A DNA stretch of 64,000 nucleotides. Origin: Prevotella sp. GTDB taxonomy: Bacteria; Bacteroidota; Bacteroidia; Bacteroidales; Bacteroidaceae. Location of the stretch: positions 1-64,000 of the forward strand of contig JAFTQG010000055.1 in the NCBI GenBank assembly GCA_017462915.1. The letters are read 5' to 3'. Under the pieces are notes generated by a model that saw only the letters and a list, made by a program, of their open reading frames with translations, did not search any database and was not told where the DNA came from. The translations under genes were made by a program, and so were the position numbers. Position 1 is the first letter of the stretch. Every line of letters starts with the position of its first letter. Positions 25,367-33,490 of the stretch are shown here, piece after piece.

Positions 25367-26694
25367 TACTTGCATAGCTTGCAACCCTCACACTTTGAGA
25401 GCTCTCCGCGGAAGCGTTTCTCTATGAGATAGTGCAGGCGGTCGCGCAGAGGTTCAAGAGGAATCTTGTCGATCACCTCGTAGACGAATGCCGCCTGAAG
25501 GAGAAGGCGCGCTTCTTCGAGAGGAATGCCGCGCTGACGCATATAGAACAGGGCGTTCTCGCTCAGCTGTCCCACTGTCGAACCGTGGGAGCATTTCACG
25601 TCATCGGCATAAATCTCGAGCATCGGCTGTGTGTACATGCGTGCCGTCTTGGTAGAGAGGAGGTTCTGGTTGGTCTCCTCAGAAGTGGTCTTCTGCGCAT
25701 CCTTGCGCACGAGGATACGGCCTGCAAACGCGCCTACGGCATTGCCGTCAAGGACATATTTGTACAGTTCGTGGCTGTCACAGTGAGGCACGGCGTGGTC
25801 TATGAGCGTATTGTTGTCCACATGCTGCTCCTTATCAGCCACCACGGCGCCGTTGAGCCAGCACTCCGCACCCTCGCCGGCAAGCGTGAGGCGTGTCATC
25901 TGGCGCGTCTTTCCATTATGAAGCGTCACAAGACTGTGGTTTACACGCGAACCGCGCTCCTGCCTTATATAAGTGTTTGCCACAAGAGTGTTGCGCTGGT
26001 GAGTCTCCTCCAGCCCGTAAATCTCCACACTCGCGTCCTCTCCGGCAAGAACCTCCATCACCTGTGTGGTGAGGAAACGGCGGTCGTCTACCGCATGGTC
26101 GCAGAAGAGAATCTTCACGCTTGCCCTCTTGCCGGCGACGACAAGCACACGGCGGTTGACCATCATGTCGACGTCCGAGCGCAGGATATTGACGACCTGT
26201 ATGGTCTTGTCCACGCAGATGCCCTCCGGCACATATATCAGCAGTCCGTCCTCTGCCAGCATAGTGTTGAGAGAAGTGACGGAATCCGAGTCTGCAAGGG
26301 TGTTGTAGTACCGCGCCACGATGTCGGGACGGTTGCAGAAGGAGTCCACGACGACACCCTCCGGCAGTTCCTTCTTCGGGAGAGCCTTTGAGAAGAGCGT
26401 GTCATTGACTACGAAATAAAGCTGGGTGGAGAGGTTCGGGACGTCACATCTGAACGCCTTGTACGGGTCCACAGGAATCTCGAGACGGTTGAGATTCAGC
26501 CCGAGGTCAGGAGCCATCAGCTCCCGGATGTCGGTATATCTGTACTCCTCATCCTTCCTGCCGGGCAGACCGCCGTTGCGGAAAGCCTCGTAAGCCTCCT
26601 CGCGCACGGCGTTCATGGGACTGCAGCTGTGCGACATTATCGTCTCACGGCACTGTCCGTAAAGCTCTACATACTGTGTTGCACTATTTTCCAT
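25366..26694 (-). CDS. sufD: SufD, Fe-S cluster assembly scaffold component
   Basis: Partner of SufB and SufC in the SufBC2D scaffold that builds iron-sulfur clusters. 442 residues of right-handed beta-helix core, with the conserved ADDVKCSHGSTVGQL near the C-terminus and a terminal KCEGCKLCK. Start overlaps the end of sufC by 11 bases. The stop codon lies at the edge of the structured element. sufS is 24 kb away and sufB is not in the window. Confidence 0.95.
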   Translation of the reverse strand: MENSATQYVELYGQCRETIMSHSCSPMNAVREEAYEAFRNGGLPGRKDEEYRYTDIRELMAPDLGLNLNRLEIPVDPYKAFRCDVPNLSTQLYFVVNDTLFSKALPKKELPEGVVVDSFCNRPDIVARYYNTLADSDSVTSLNTMLAEDGLLIYVPEGICVDKTIQVVNILRSDVDMMVNRRVLVVAGKRASVKILFCDHAVDDRRFLTTQVMEVLAGEDASVEIYGLEETHQRNTLVANTYIRQERGSRVNHSLVTLHNGKTRQMTRLTLAGEGAECWLNGAVVADKEQHVDNNTLIDHAVPHCDSHELYKYVLDGNAVGAFAGRILVRKDAQKTTSEETNQNLLSTKTARMYTQPMLEIYADDVKCSHGSTVGQLSENALFYMRQRGIPLEEARLLLQAAFVYEVIDKIPLEPLRDRLHYLIEKRFRGELSKCEGCKLCK

Positions 26695-27439
26695 CGGCTT
26701 CCTGCTTTATCCAGTCAAAACCACGCTGCTGTATCTCGTGCGCCAGCTCAGGGCCTGCGGTCTTGACTATCCTGCCGTTGTACAGGACATGCACGAACTG
26801 CGGGCGTATCATCTCAAGGAGACGGTCGTAATGTGTGATGACTATCGTCGAGGTCTTCTCCGTACTGAGCTTGTTGACGCCCTCGGCGACGATGCGCATG
26901 GCATCGACATCGAGACCTGAGTCTGTCTCGTCGAGTATGGAGAGTGTCGGCTCGAGCATTGCCATCTGGAATATCTCGTTGCGTTTCTTCTCTCCTCCCG
27001 AGAAGCCCTCGTTCACAGAGCGGTGTGCGAGCTTGTTGTCAAGTTCCACGACCTTACGCTTCTCACGCATGAGCTTCATGAAATCAGAGGCATTCATCGG
27101 TTCCAGACCCTGGTATTTGCGCTTCTCGTTGATGGCGGCGCGCATGAAGTTTGTCATGGAGACTCCCGGTATCTCCACCGGATACTGGAAAGAGAGAAAC
27201 AGCCCCTCATGGGCACGGTCCTCAGGCTTCATCTCCAGCAGGTTCTTGCCGTTGTACCATGCCTCGCCCTCCGTGACCTCATATACAGGATTTCCCACAA
27301 GGACGGCAGAGAGAGTCGACTTTCCCGAGCCGTTAGGCCCCATTATGGCATGTACCTCGCCGTCGTTGACAGTGAGGTTGATGCCCTTGAGTATTTCCTT
27401 GTCGCCTATTCTGGCGTGCAGATTCTTTATCTCTAACAT
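26684..27439 (-). CDS. sufC: SufC, Fe-S assembly ATPase
   Basis: ABC-type ATPase of the SUF scaffold. 251 residues: Walker A GPNGSGKST, Q-loop LSFQYP, signature FSGGEKKRNEIFQ, Walker B LSILDETDSGLD (with the SufC-typical DSGLD), H-loop VITHYDR. It has its own promoter and is first gene of a two-gene unit with sufD. Normally sufB precedes sufC; here the upstream neighbour is the divergent gdhA. Confidence 0.97.
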   Translation of the reverse strand: MLEIKNLHARIGDKEILKGINLTVNDGEVHAIMGPNGSGKSTLSAVLVGNPVYEVTEGEAWYNGKNLLEMKPEDRAHEGLFLSFQYPVEIPGVSMTNFMRAAINEKRKYQGLEPMNASDFMKLMREKRKVVELDNKLAHRSVNEGFSGGEKKRNEIFQMAMLEPTLSILDETDSGLDVDAMRIVAEGVNKLSTEKTSTIVITHYDRLLEMIRPQFVHVLYNGRIVKTAGPELAHEIQQRGFDWIKQEADGK

Positions 27440-27462
27440 ACTGTTCTACTTGTTTTATGTTG

Positions 27463-27492
27463 CAAAATTAATAATATTTTTTCAATTACAAA
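27463..27492 (-). promoter_or_regulatory. Promoter of sufC (TTTG, 18 bp, TAATTTTG)
   Basis: On the minus strand, TTTG at 27492-27489 and TAATTTTG at 27470-27463, 24 bases before the sufC ATG. It shows that sufCD is expressed without sufB. Confidence 0.6.
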
Positions 27493-27698
27493 CCTTTTTG
27501 CCGTTGTTTTTTGACGCTATCCGCGTGACAGGCGGCATAAGGCGCGCATGAGGCAACCGACATACAAGGGAAGCAAGGCAGGCGACCTACACGCATATTG
27601 CCGTGCACGACGGATTGATATATCTCTATAAAAACCGTTAAAAAACGCATTTTAGCTTACAAAATGTAGCCTTGTCGTGCATTTTTTTATTCATTTTG

Positions 27699-27729
27699 TT
27701 GCATATTTCAAACTTTCTTTGTAAATTTG
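27699..27729 (+). promoter_or_regulatory. Promoter of gdhA (TTG, 20 bp, TAAATTTG)
   Basis: TTG at 27699-27701 and TAAATTTG at 27722-27729, spaced 20 bp, followed by CAACC. The leader to the ATG at 27817 is about 80 bases and A-rich. No riboswitch-like fold was recognised. Confidence 0.75.
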
Positions 27730-27816
27730 CAACCGCAAACCGAGATGGTTTTCTTTTTTGAAAGAATAATTAAGGTAAAAAGGATAAACAATCATATAAA
27801 TAAAAAAGCAAAGATT

Positions 27817-29157
27817 ATGAACGCAGCACAAGTTGTCGAAACTCTCAAGCAGAGATTTCCAAACGAGCCGGAGTACATCCAGGCCGTAAGTCAGGTACTT
27901 CCTACCATCGAGGAAGAGTACAACAAGCATCCGGAGTTCGAGGCGGCAAACCTCATCGAACGTCTCTGCATACCAGACCGTGTAATACAGTTCCGCGTAT
28001 CCTGGGTTGACGACAAGGGCAAGGTTCAGACCAATATGGGCTACCGTGTGCAGCACAACAACGTCATCGGCCCTTACAAAGGCGGCATCCGCTTCCACTC
28101 ATCCGTGAACCTCGGCATCCTCAAGTTCCTTGCTTTCGAGCAGACATTCAAGAACTCCCTGACTACACTCCCTATGGGCGGCGCAAAGGGCGGTTCAGAC
28201 TTCTCTCCACGCGGCAAGTCAAACAACGAGGTGATGCGCTTCTGCCAGGCCTTCATGACAGAGCTTTACCGTCACGTAGGCGCTGACGAGGACGTTCCTG
28301 CAGGCGACATCGGTGTCGGCGGCCGTGAGGTAGGCTACATGTTCGGCATGTACAAGAAGCTCACACACCAGTTCACAGGTATGCTCACAGGCAAGGGACG
28401 CGAGTTCGGCGGCTCCCTTATCCGTCCTGAGGCAACAGGCTACGGCAACGTATACTTCCTCTGCGAGATGCTCAAGACAAGAGACATCGACATCAAGGGC
28501 AAGAAAGTTCTCATCTCCGGCGCAGGAAATGTGGCACAGTACACAGCAGAGAAGGTGCTCCAGCTCGGCGGCATCCCTATGACAATGTCTGACTCCGACG
28601 GCTATATCTACGACCCGGACGGCATCACACGCGAGAAGCTCGACTATATCATGGACCTCAAGAACGTGCAGCGCGGACGTATCAAGGAATATGCAGATGA
28701 ATATCCTACAGCGAAATACGTGGCAGGCAAGAAGCCTTGGTTTGAGACTGGATGTGAGATAGCGCTCCCTTCCGCTACACAGAACGAGATAAACGAGGAG
28801 GCTGCAAAGGCTCTCGTGGCAAACGGCGTGATAGCTGTCTCCGAGGGTGCCAACATGCCTTGTACTCCAGAAGCCATCAAGGTGTTCCAGGACGCGAAGA
28901 TCCTCTACGCTCCAGGCAAGGCTGCCAACGCCGGCGGCGTATCGGTTTCCGGTCTCGAGATGTCTCAGAACTCCGAGCGTCTCTCATGGTCTGCCGAGGA
29001 GGTTGACAACAAGCTCCACTGGATCATGGAGAACATCCACGAGAACTGCGTGAAGTACGGCACAGAGGGCGACGGATACATCAACTATGTCAAGGGCGCC
29101 AATGTCGCAGGCTTCATGAAGGTCGCAAAGGCCATGATGGCTCAGGGCATCGTATAA
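27817..29157 (+). CDS. gdhA: NADP-type glutamate dehydrogenase (hexameric)
   Basis: Reductive amination of 2-oxoglutarate to glutamate, the main ammonia-assimilation route in Bacteroidales. 446 residues, standard for the small hexameric class. Motifs: catalytic lysine region PMGGAKGGSDF, Asp in GVGGREVGYMFG, dinucleotide-binding GAGNVAQYTA, and the C-terminal GANMPCTPEA. Start set at 27817 (MNAAQVVETLKQRFPNE); the frame upstream to 27727 would translate leader after the promoter. Codon usage is notably strict (a highly expressed gene). Monocistronic: own promoter and a terminator-like hairpin at 29189. Confidence 0.97.
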   Translation: MNAAQVVETLKQRFPNEPEYIQAVSQVLPTIEEEYNKHPEFEAANLIERLCIPDRVIQFRVSWVDDKGKVQTNMGYRVQHNNVIGPYKGGIRFHSSVNLGILKFLAFEQTFKNSLTTLPMGGAKGGSDFSPRGKSNNEVMRFCQAFMTELYRHVGADEDVPAGDIGVGGREVGYMFGMYKKLTHQFTGMLTGKGREFGGSLIRPEATGYGNVYFLCEMLKTRDIDIKGKKVLISGAGNVAQYTAEKVLQLGGIPMTMSDSDGYIYDPDGITREKLDYIMDLKNVQRGRIKEYADEYPTAKYVAGKKPWFETGCEIALPSATQNEINEEAAKALVANGVIAVSEGANMPCTPEAIKVFQDAKILYAPGKAANAGGVSVSGLEMSQNSERLSWSAEEVDNKLHWIMENIHENCVKYGTEGDGYINYVKGANVAGFMKVAKAMMAQGIV

Positions 29158-29188
29158 AAAGCAAGAGACAATACATTACATATATGAA

Positions 29189-29222
29189 GACGGCTCGTCT
29201 GCTTCAAGGCAGACGGGCCGTC
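29189..29222 (+). terminator. Strong hairpin after gdhA
   Basis: A 14-bp stem, GACGGCTCGTCTGC with GCAGACGGGCCGTC, one G-T pair, 6-base loop. No T-run follows, so it may protect the mRNA 3' end or act with Rho. Confidence 0.6.
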
Positions 29223-29283
29223 GTTCGGTTTGGGTACACTGCATTTATTTTTACGGCATCATAAAAAAAACAAAAGAAAAACA

Positions 29284-29312
29284 TTGCCATCACAAAAAAA
29301 CATATAACTTTG
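29284..29312 (+). promoter_or_regulatory. Promoter of first duplicated gene
   Basis: TTG at 29284-29286 and TAACTTTG at 29305-29312, spacing 18 bp, inside the duplicated unit. Confidence 0.65.
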
Positions 29313-29353
29313 CATACCAATAAGTACATACCAATTTCAATATACTGTCTAAT

Positions 29354-29947
29354 ATGCGAAACACAATCCTTATTCTATTCATCTTACTGCTATTGCCCAT
29401 AAGCGGCAAGGCACAAACCATAAAATTAAACAATGCCATCTCTGCGAACTGGAGCAACAACGGCAGCACCATGATTTACAAATACAACCCTTCCATAGGT
29501 ATCGAATATTTAGAAAGCCGACATTTTATGCTTTCGTCTAATGTAGGCATAAGTCATAAAGCACAGGAGTACCCAATATACGACGGAAGTTCATTGGAGG
29601 CAAATATACGATATATAGAACTGAATACCACTGCCAGATTCAAGTTCGGCATAAAGGATATGTCTTTCTACATAGGAGCAGGGCCAACTATCGAATGGAA
29701 AAAGAAGTCCGAATTCAAAATGCACGAGCCTATAAATGGAGACATTTACAGCCGTGGGGAATTCAGGGCAAAGAACAATGTCGTGAACATACTGACAGAA
29801 ATCGGTGCATACAAAGACTTCAACAGATATAGGATAGAGCTTTCCGCATCTTATAAAAACAATATATCAAATATCATACCTGAAAGCAGGAAAGGGTTTA
29901 TCGGACATTCATTATTATTCAATATATCTTTAGGTTACATACTTTAG
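29354..29947 (+). CDS. Outer-membrane beta-barrel-like protein, duplicate 1
   Basis: 197 residues with a signal peptide (cleavage after GKAQ, about residue 21). The mature part alternates hydrophobic and polar residues with strand-like segments ending in aromatic or hydrophobic residues, and it finishes in a strand (LLFNISLGYIL), suggesting a small eight-strand barrel of the outer membrane. I recognise no named family. It differs from duplicate 2 at 18 of 197 positions by eye: six in the signal peptide, and most others between about 100 and 137. The last 37 residues are identical apart from one Tyr/Cys difference just before them. Base composition is unlike the flanking genes. Confidence 0.75.
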   Translation: MRNTILILFILLLLPISGKAQTIKLNNAISANWSNNGSTMIYKYNPSIGIEYLESRHFMLSSNVGISHKAQEYPIYDGSSLEANIRYIELNTTARFKFGIKDMSFYIGAGPTIEWKKKSEFKMHEPINGDIYSRGEFRAKNNVVNILTEIGAYKDFNRYRIELSASYKNNISNIIPESRKGFIGHSLLFNISLGYIL

Positions 29948-29957
29948 AAACATTCTT

Positions 29958-29974
29958 CCAGCCACCACGGCTGG
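29958..29974 (+). terminator. Hairpin after duplicate 1
   Basis: CCAGCC-ACCAC-GGCTGG, 6-bp GC stem without a clear T-run. The same structure recurs at 30745-30761 after duplicate 2. Confidence 0.45.
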
Positions 29975-30069
29975 AGTAATTACAAACTGCAATTTCTACA
30001 TATAAGACAACATTGCATATAATCTATCCGTATTTTTTACTAATATCATAAAAAAACAAAAGAAAAACA

Positions 30070-30099
30070 TTGCCATTACAAAAAAAACATATAACTTTG
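30070..30099 (+). promoter_or_regulatory. Promoter of second duplicated gene
   Basis: TTG at 30070-30072 and TAACTTTG at 30092-30099, spacing 19 bp. One extra A in the spacer relative to the first copy. Confidence 0.65.
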
Positions 30100-30140
30100 C
30101 ATATCAATAATTACATACCAATTTCAATATACTGTCTAAT

Positions 30141-30734
30141 ATGCGAAACACTATCTCACTTCTGTACCTTTTACTATTATTGACAACAAGCGGCAAGGCA
30201 CAAACCATAAAATTAAACAATGCCATCTCTGCGAACTGGAGCAACAACGGCAGCACCATGATTTACAAATACAACCCTTCCATAGGTATCGAATATTTAG
30301 AAAGCCGACATTTTATGCTTTCATCTAATATAGGCATAAGCCATAAAGCACAGGAGTACCCTATATACAACGGAAGTTCATTGGAGGCAAATATACGATA
30401 TATAGAACTGAATACCACTGCCAGATTCAAGTTCGATATAAAGGATTTCTCTTTCTATATAGGGGCAGGTCCCACCATCGAATGGAAAACAAAATCTGAA
30501 TACAAAATACACGAACCTATACATGGAGATATTTCTAACCGTGGGGATTTCAGAGCAAAGAACAACGTCGTAAACATACTGACAGAAATCGGAGCATACA
30601 AAGACTTCAATAGATGTAGGATAGAACTTTCCGCATCTTATAAAAACAACATCTCAAATATCATACCTGAAAGCAGGAAAGGATTTATCGGACATTCATT
30701 ATTATTCAATATATCTTTAGGTTACATACTTTAG
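30141..30734 (+). CDS. Outer-membrane beta-barrel-like protein, duplicate 2
   Basis: 197-residue paralogue of the preceding gene with the same signal-peptide layout and strand pattern. Substitutions relative to copy 1 concentrate in the signal peptide core and in a segment around residues 100-137 (for example Gly/Asp, Met/Phe, Lys/Thr, Asn/His, Tyr/Ser, Ser/Asn), which could be a surface loop. Because the promoter is duplicated too, both copies should be expressed. Function unknown. Confidence 0.75.
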   Translation: MRNTISLLYLLLLLTTSGKAQTIKLNNAISANWSNNGSTMIYKYNPSIGIEYLESRHFMLSSNIGISHKAQEYPIYNGSSLEANIRYIELNTTARFKFDIKDFSFYIGAGPTIEWKTKSEYKIHEPIHGDISNRGDFRAKNNVVNILTEIGAYKDFNRCRIELSASYKNNISNIIPESRKGFIGHSLLFNISLGYIL

Positions 30735-30744
30735 AAACATTCTT

Positions 30745-30761
30745 CCAGCCACTACGGCTGG
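30745..30761 (+). terminator. Hairpin after duplicate 2
   Basis: CCAGCC-ACTAC-GGCTGG, the counterpart of the hairpin at 29958-29974, with one loop base changed. Confidence 0.45.
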
Positions 30762-30849
30762 AGTAATTACAAACTGCAATTTCTACATATAAGACGACAT
30801 TGCATATAATCTATCAGGACAGATTTTTTTTGACAATTATACACGAAAG

Positions 30850-30898
30850 AAAATGGACAGGAATATAGAGTAACCATCACTATTTCCTGTCCATTTTT
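30850..30898 (+). terminator. Long-stem terminator
   Basis: AAAATGGACAGGAA pairs with TTCCTGTCCATTTT, extended by ATAG/CTAT beyond a bulged T, ending in a T-run. It separates the duplicated genes from the CpsB-like gene. Confidence 0.8.
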
Positions 30899-30990
30899 CT
30901 ATTTTCATGGTTGAAAAATCCCAAGCAGTCCCTGCGATTCCTGAAATATGAAAACATCTTTTTTGAAAACATAAACTTTTTTCAACGCCC

Positions 30991-30998
30991 TACATTTG
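30991..30998 (+). promoter_or_regulatory. -7 element TACATTTG
   Basis: TACATTTGCA lies 45 bases before the chosen start of the CpsB-like gene. A second CCTTTGCA at 31021 is a weaker alternative. Both lie inside an upstream frame, which argues against a start at 30911. Confidence 0.5.
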
Positions 30999-31042
30999 CA
31001 TATATCAATATTTTTACTGACCTTTGCAGAAAATCTACGACT

Positions 31043-31747
31043 ATGCTTTTCTTCAAATCCACGACAAGAATATCCGACTCCGCACTGCTCAACGGATTCT
31101 CCGACTGCCACTGCCATCTGCTCCCGGGCGTAGATGACGGGGTGAAGAAGGTGGAAGACACGCTGAAACTCCTTGACATGATGCACCGTCAGGGAGTGAG
31201 AGAGGTATGGCTCACGCCACATATAATGGAGGAGATGCCCAATACTCCCGAGGACTTGCGGAAGCGTTTCGAGAGCCTCCCTTACGACGGGCCGCTGACG
31301 CTCCGTCTCGCGGCGGAACACATGATAGACAGCGGGTTCTGCCTTGAACGTGCCTCGCTGCTGCAACTGCCCGGCAATCAACTGCTGGTGGAGACAAGCT
31401 ACTTCACTCCGCCCATGAATCTCAAAGGGAAACTGCACGACATACAGGCGGCAGGACTGTATCCTGTCCTCGCCCACCCCTGCCGTTACCAGTACATGGA
31501 CCATGAAGACTACGAGGAGCTGCACAGCCTCGGCATACGCTTCCAGCTCAATGTCCCTGCCCTTACCGGACTTTACGGTCCGGCAGCGGAGAAAAACGCG
31601 CAGTGGCTTCTCGACCGCGGATACTACAGTCTCACGGGAACCGACACGCACAGCATCACGCATTTCCGACACTTCCTTGACAGCCGCATCTCACGCAAAT
31701 GGCTGAAGAAGCTCCGCCTGCTCATCGAGGAGGAGCAGACGAAATAA
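31043..31747 (+). CDS. CpsB/Wzh-type PHP phosphatase
   Basis: Metal-dependent PHP-fold protein of 234 residues, the family that dephosphorylates tyrosine kinases controlling capsule synthesis in some bacteria. Metal ligands are visible: DCHCHLLPGVDDG (21-33), TPHI, EHMID, LAHPCRY and the C-terminal TGTDTHS. The start at 31043 (MLFFKSTTRI) follows the promoter elements; the longer frame from 30911 does not. No kinase or capsule gene is in the window, so the physiological substrate is open. Confidence 0.85.
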   Translation: MLFFKSTTRISDSALLNGFSDCHCHLLPGVDDGVKKVEDTLKLLDMMHRQGVREVWLTPHIMEEMPNTPEDLRKRFESLPYDGPLTLRLAAEHMIDSGFCLERASLLQLPGNQLLVETSYFTPPMNLKGKLHDIQAAGLYPVLAHPCRYQYMDHEDYEELHSLGIRFQLNVPALTGLYGPAAEKNAQWLLDRGYYSLTGTDTHSITHFRHFLDSRISRKWLKKLRLLIEEEQTK

Positions 31748-31771
31748 CAGATTTCTGCCACACGGCATATT

Positions 31772-31845
31772 AACACAGCAGTCCCGGCACGCAAGACTTC
31801 ATTGACCGCCGACGGTCAGGAGATGCGTGCCGGGACTGCTGTGTT
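31772..31845. terminator. 74-bp nested palindrome between convergent genes
   Basis: A perfect 22-bp inverted repeat: AACACAGCAGTCCCGGCACG plus CA at 31772-31793 pairs with its complement at 31824-31845. Inside the loop lies a second hairpin, TGACCG-CCGA-CGGTCA (31803-31818). It sits between the CpsB-like and CPBP genes, which converge, and fits a bidirectional terminator, but the stem is unusually long. Confidence 0.7.
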
Positions 31846-31855
31846 CTGTCGTATA

Positions 31856-32617
31856 TCACTTTTCCCTGAAAGTCCTGTGCAGCTGAAGCAGGGCCGGGAA
31901 GAAGAGCAGCAGGGAGAGCAGGGCTGCCATGCCGAGACGTAGAGGGGAATCGCCGAAAAACTCGATGATTTCCATGTCGTAAGACTGCGGATAGAACATC
32001 TGGAGGGCGAAGGCTATGCTGTTGTTCACCCAGTGGACGATGATTCCTGGCACGATGCTTCCCGAACGGTGGCACAGCCAGCCCATCAGGAGGCCTACGA
32101 TAAAGGCGTGGGGCATCTGCGCCGGATTGCCGTGGACGGCGGCGAAAAGGAATGCCGTGAACACCACGCCGCTCCATGACGGCATGTTGCGGGAACGGAA
32201 AAACATGACGGCACGCCGCTGTATCGCTCCGCGGAAGACTACCTCCTCGCCTATCGGGGCAAGGATGCCTATCGCTACATAGCCCCATCCGCTGCTCATG
32301 ATGGACTTGAAGGCGTCGGCGGCGAGGTCTACGCGCCATGCCTCGGGTATCATGTCCTCAAGACACTGGAGCGGGATAAGCATACCTGCGGCGAGCATCA
32401 CGCACCAGTAGCCCACGGTCCACGGCTTGCGGTGCAGGAAGTCCGTGGAGAACGGACACCAGCGTGCGAGGGTGAAGAGGATTATCGCCAAGATATTGCT
32501 CACTGTCCCGGCGACAGTCAGTTGGATGGCGGTGTCGTCTATGCAGCACATCGCCGCTGCGCCTACGGCAAACTGGATGAATACGTAGGCAAGGAAATAT
32601 ATCAGTATCTGTTTCAT
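31856..32617 (-). CDS. CPBP-family intramembrane metalloprotease
   Basis: Abi/CAAX-like membrane protease of 253 residues with about seven to eight hydrophobic helices. The three family motifs are present: GEEVVFRG (EExxxR), FAAVHG (FxxxH) and HWVNNS (HxxxN). The protein acts in the inner membrane; the substrate is unknown. Its start codon is followed upstream by a CGGTTTTGCGG-type repeat arm. Confidence 0.9.
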   Translation of the reverse strand: MKQILIYFLAYVFIQFAVGAAAMCCIDDTAIQLTVAGTVSNILAIILFTLARWCPFSTDFLHRKPWTVGYWCVMLAAGMLIPLQCLEDMIPEAWRVDLAADAFKSIMSSGWGYVAIGILAPIGEEVVFRGAIQRRAVMFFRSRNMPSWSGVVFTAFLFAAVHGNPAQMPHAFIVGLLMGWLCHRSGSIVPGIIVHWVNNSIAFALQMFYPQSYDMEIIEFFGDSPLRLGMAALLSLLLFFPALLQLHRTFREK

Positions 32618-32619
32618 GC

Positions 32620-32757
32620 GGTTGGGCGGTTTTGCGGTTTTGCGGATATTACTCGGTTGAGCGGTGATAGCCGGAATAGCCGATATAGAAGCTATAGAAA
32701 CTATAAAGGCTATCGAGGCTATAAGGGTTATATCGGCTATTCCGGCTATCGAGGCTA
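32620..32757. repeat. Nonamer core module, inverted pair
   Basis: CGGTTTTGCGG-type arm (32620-32664), direct nonamers (32667-32688), spacer units GCTATAGAAA, then inverted nonamers (TATCGGCTA, TTCCGGCTA, TCGAGGCTA) to 32757. The TAG stop of the FAD-synthetase-domain gene is part of the last unit. Confidence 0.8.
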
Positions 32758-33285
32758 TATCATCAGCGCTTTGGCGTCTTCTTCCCTGCCGGCCCTTATC
32801 AGTTCGCGGATGAGGGAGGAGGAGACGGGACGGCCCTCAAACAGTCCGCTCGCCTCGGGACGCGGCCCCTCCACGACCTCTATGCCGAGCTCCTGGCCGT
32901 ATCTTACGTATGTCTCGAAGGTCTCGGACGGGTCACGGCGGCCGAAGCGGTTGTCGTAGCCTATCATGAGGAGGCGCACACCGAGCTCGTCACGGAGCAC
33001 ATGCTCCATGAATTCGCGTGCCGGACGGTGCATCATCTCCTCGTCGAAGGGATATGCCACGACCTTGTCGACACCCGTGGCACGGAGGCGTTCCAACTTC
33101 TCTTCGCAGGAGATGAGCAGTGGAGGGACGCTGCCGGGGCGCACGACTTCCATCGGATGGTTGCTGAAGGTGATGACAAGCGAGCGCAGTCCTCTGCTCT
33201 CGGCGAGGGTCTTCAGCCGTGAGATGACATGACGGTGGCCGCGGTGCACGCCGTCAAAGAATCCTATTGTCGCTGCGTATGTCAT
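32755..33285 (-). CDS. FAD synthetase (FMN adenylyltransferase) domain only, RibF-like
   Basis: 176 residues with the nucleotidyltransferase motif ATIGFFDGVHRGH at the N-terminus, IGYDNRFGR, and VSSSLIRELI (the ISSTxIR-type motif) near the end. Bifunctional RibF proteins are about 310 residues and continue with a riboflavin-kinase domain. Here the protein stops about 15 residues after the SSSxIR motif, exactly where the linker to that domain would start, and the stop codon is formed by the repeat module. The product would convert FMN to FAD but could not make FMN. A lineage that encodes a separate riboflavin kinase, or a repeat-driven truncation, are both possible. Confidence 0.8.
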   Translation of the reverse strand: MTYAATIGFFDGVHRGHRHVISRLKTLAESRGLRSLVITFSNHPMEVVRPGSVPPLLISCEEKLERLRATGVDKVVAYPFDEEMMHRPAREFMEHVLRDELGVRLLMIGYDNRFGRRDPSETFETYVRYGQELGIEVVEGPRPEASGLFEGRPVSSSLIRELIRAGREEDAKALMI

Positions 33286-33292
33286 TTTTTGC

Positions 33293-33406
33293 AGTTGTGA
33301 GTTGTGAGTTATTAGTTATTAGTTGATAACAGGAATAGCCGATATAGTCGTAATAGTCGATATAGCATACAACCAAACGACTAAAAGGCCAAACGACTAA
33401 ACAACT
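33293..33406. repeat. Arm-core-arm module with GTTGTGAGTT-type arm
   Basis: Arm GTTGTGAGTTGTGAGTTATT (33294-33334 region), core with variant nonamers (33340-33365), then CCAAACGACTAAAAGG arm to 33406. The first arm is the reverse complement of a sequence class found at 62514-62544. It runs without a gap into quartet C. Confidence 0.75.
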
Positions 33407-33490
33407 AAAGGTGACCTTTCACACGGCGGGAAGTGACCTTTCACCATGCCAAGTGTCACCCTTTACTCGGCGAAAGGTGACCTTTTGCCC
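33407..33490. repeat. GGTSACC 22-bp quartet, copy C
   Basis: Units at 33407, 33429, 33451 and 33473, all 22 bp apart. The last two units lie inside the 3' end of the P-type ATPase gene. Confidence 0.85.

Larger units (their letters stand above)
29245..30812. repeat. Tandem duplication, two units of about 787 bp
   Basis: Each unit holds promoter, gene and a CCAGCC-loop-GGCTGG hairpin. The offset between the two start codons is 787 bases. The 5' flanks, most of the coding sequence and the 3' flanks are nearly identical. Boundaries (about 29245 / 30032 / 30812) are approximate. The whole block is visibly richer in A+T than gdhA or the CpsB-like gene. Confidence 0.85.

Noticed and set aside
27736..27816. 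Possible riboswitch in the gdhA leader
   Set aside because: The leader is A-rich and I see no stable conserved fold or known aptamer motif.
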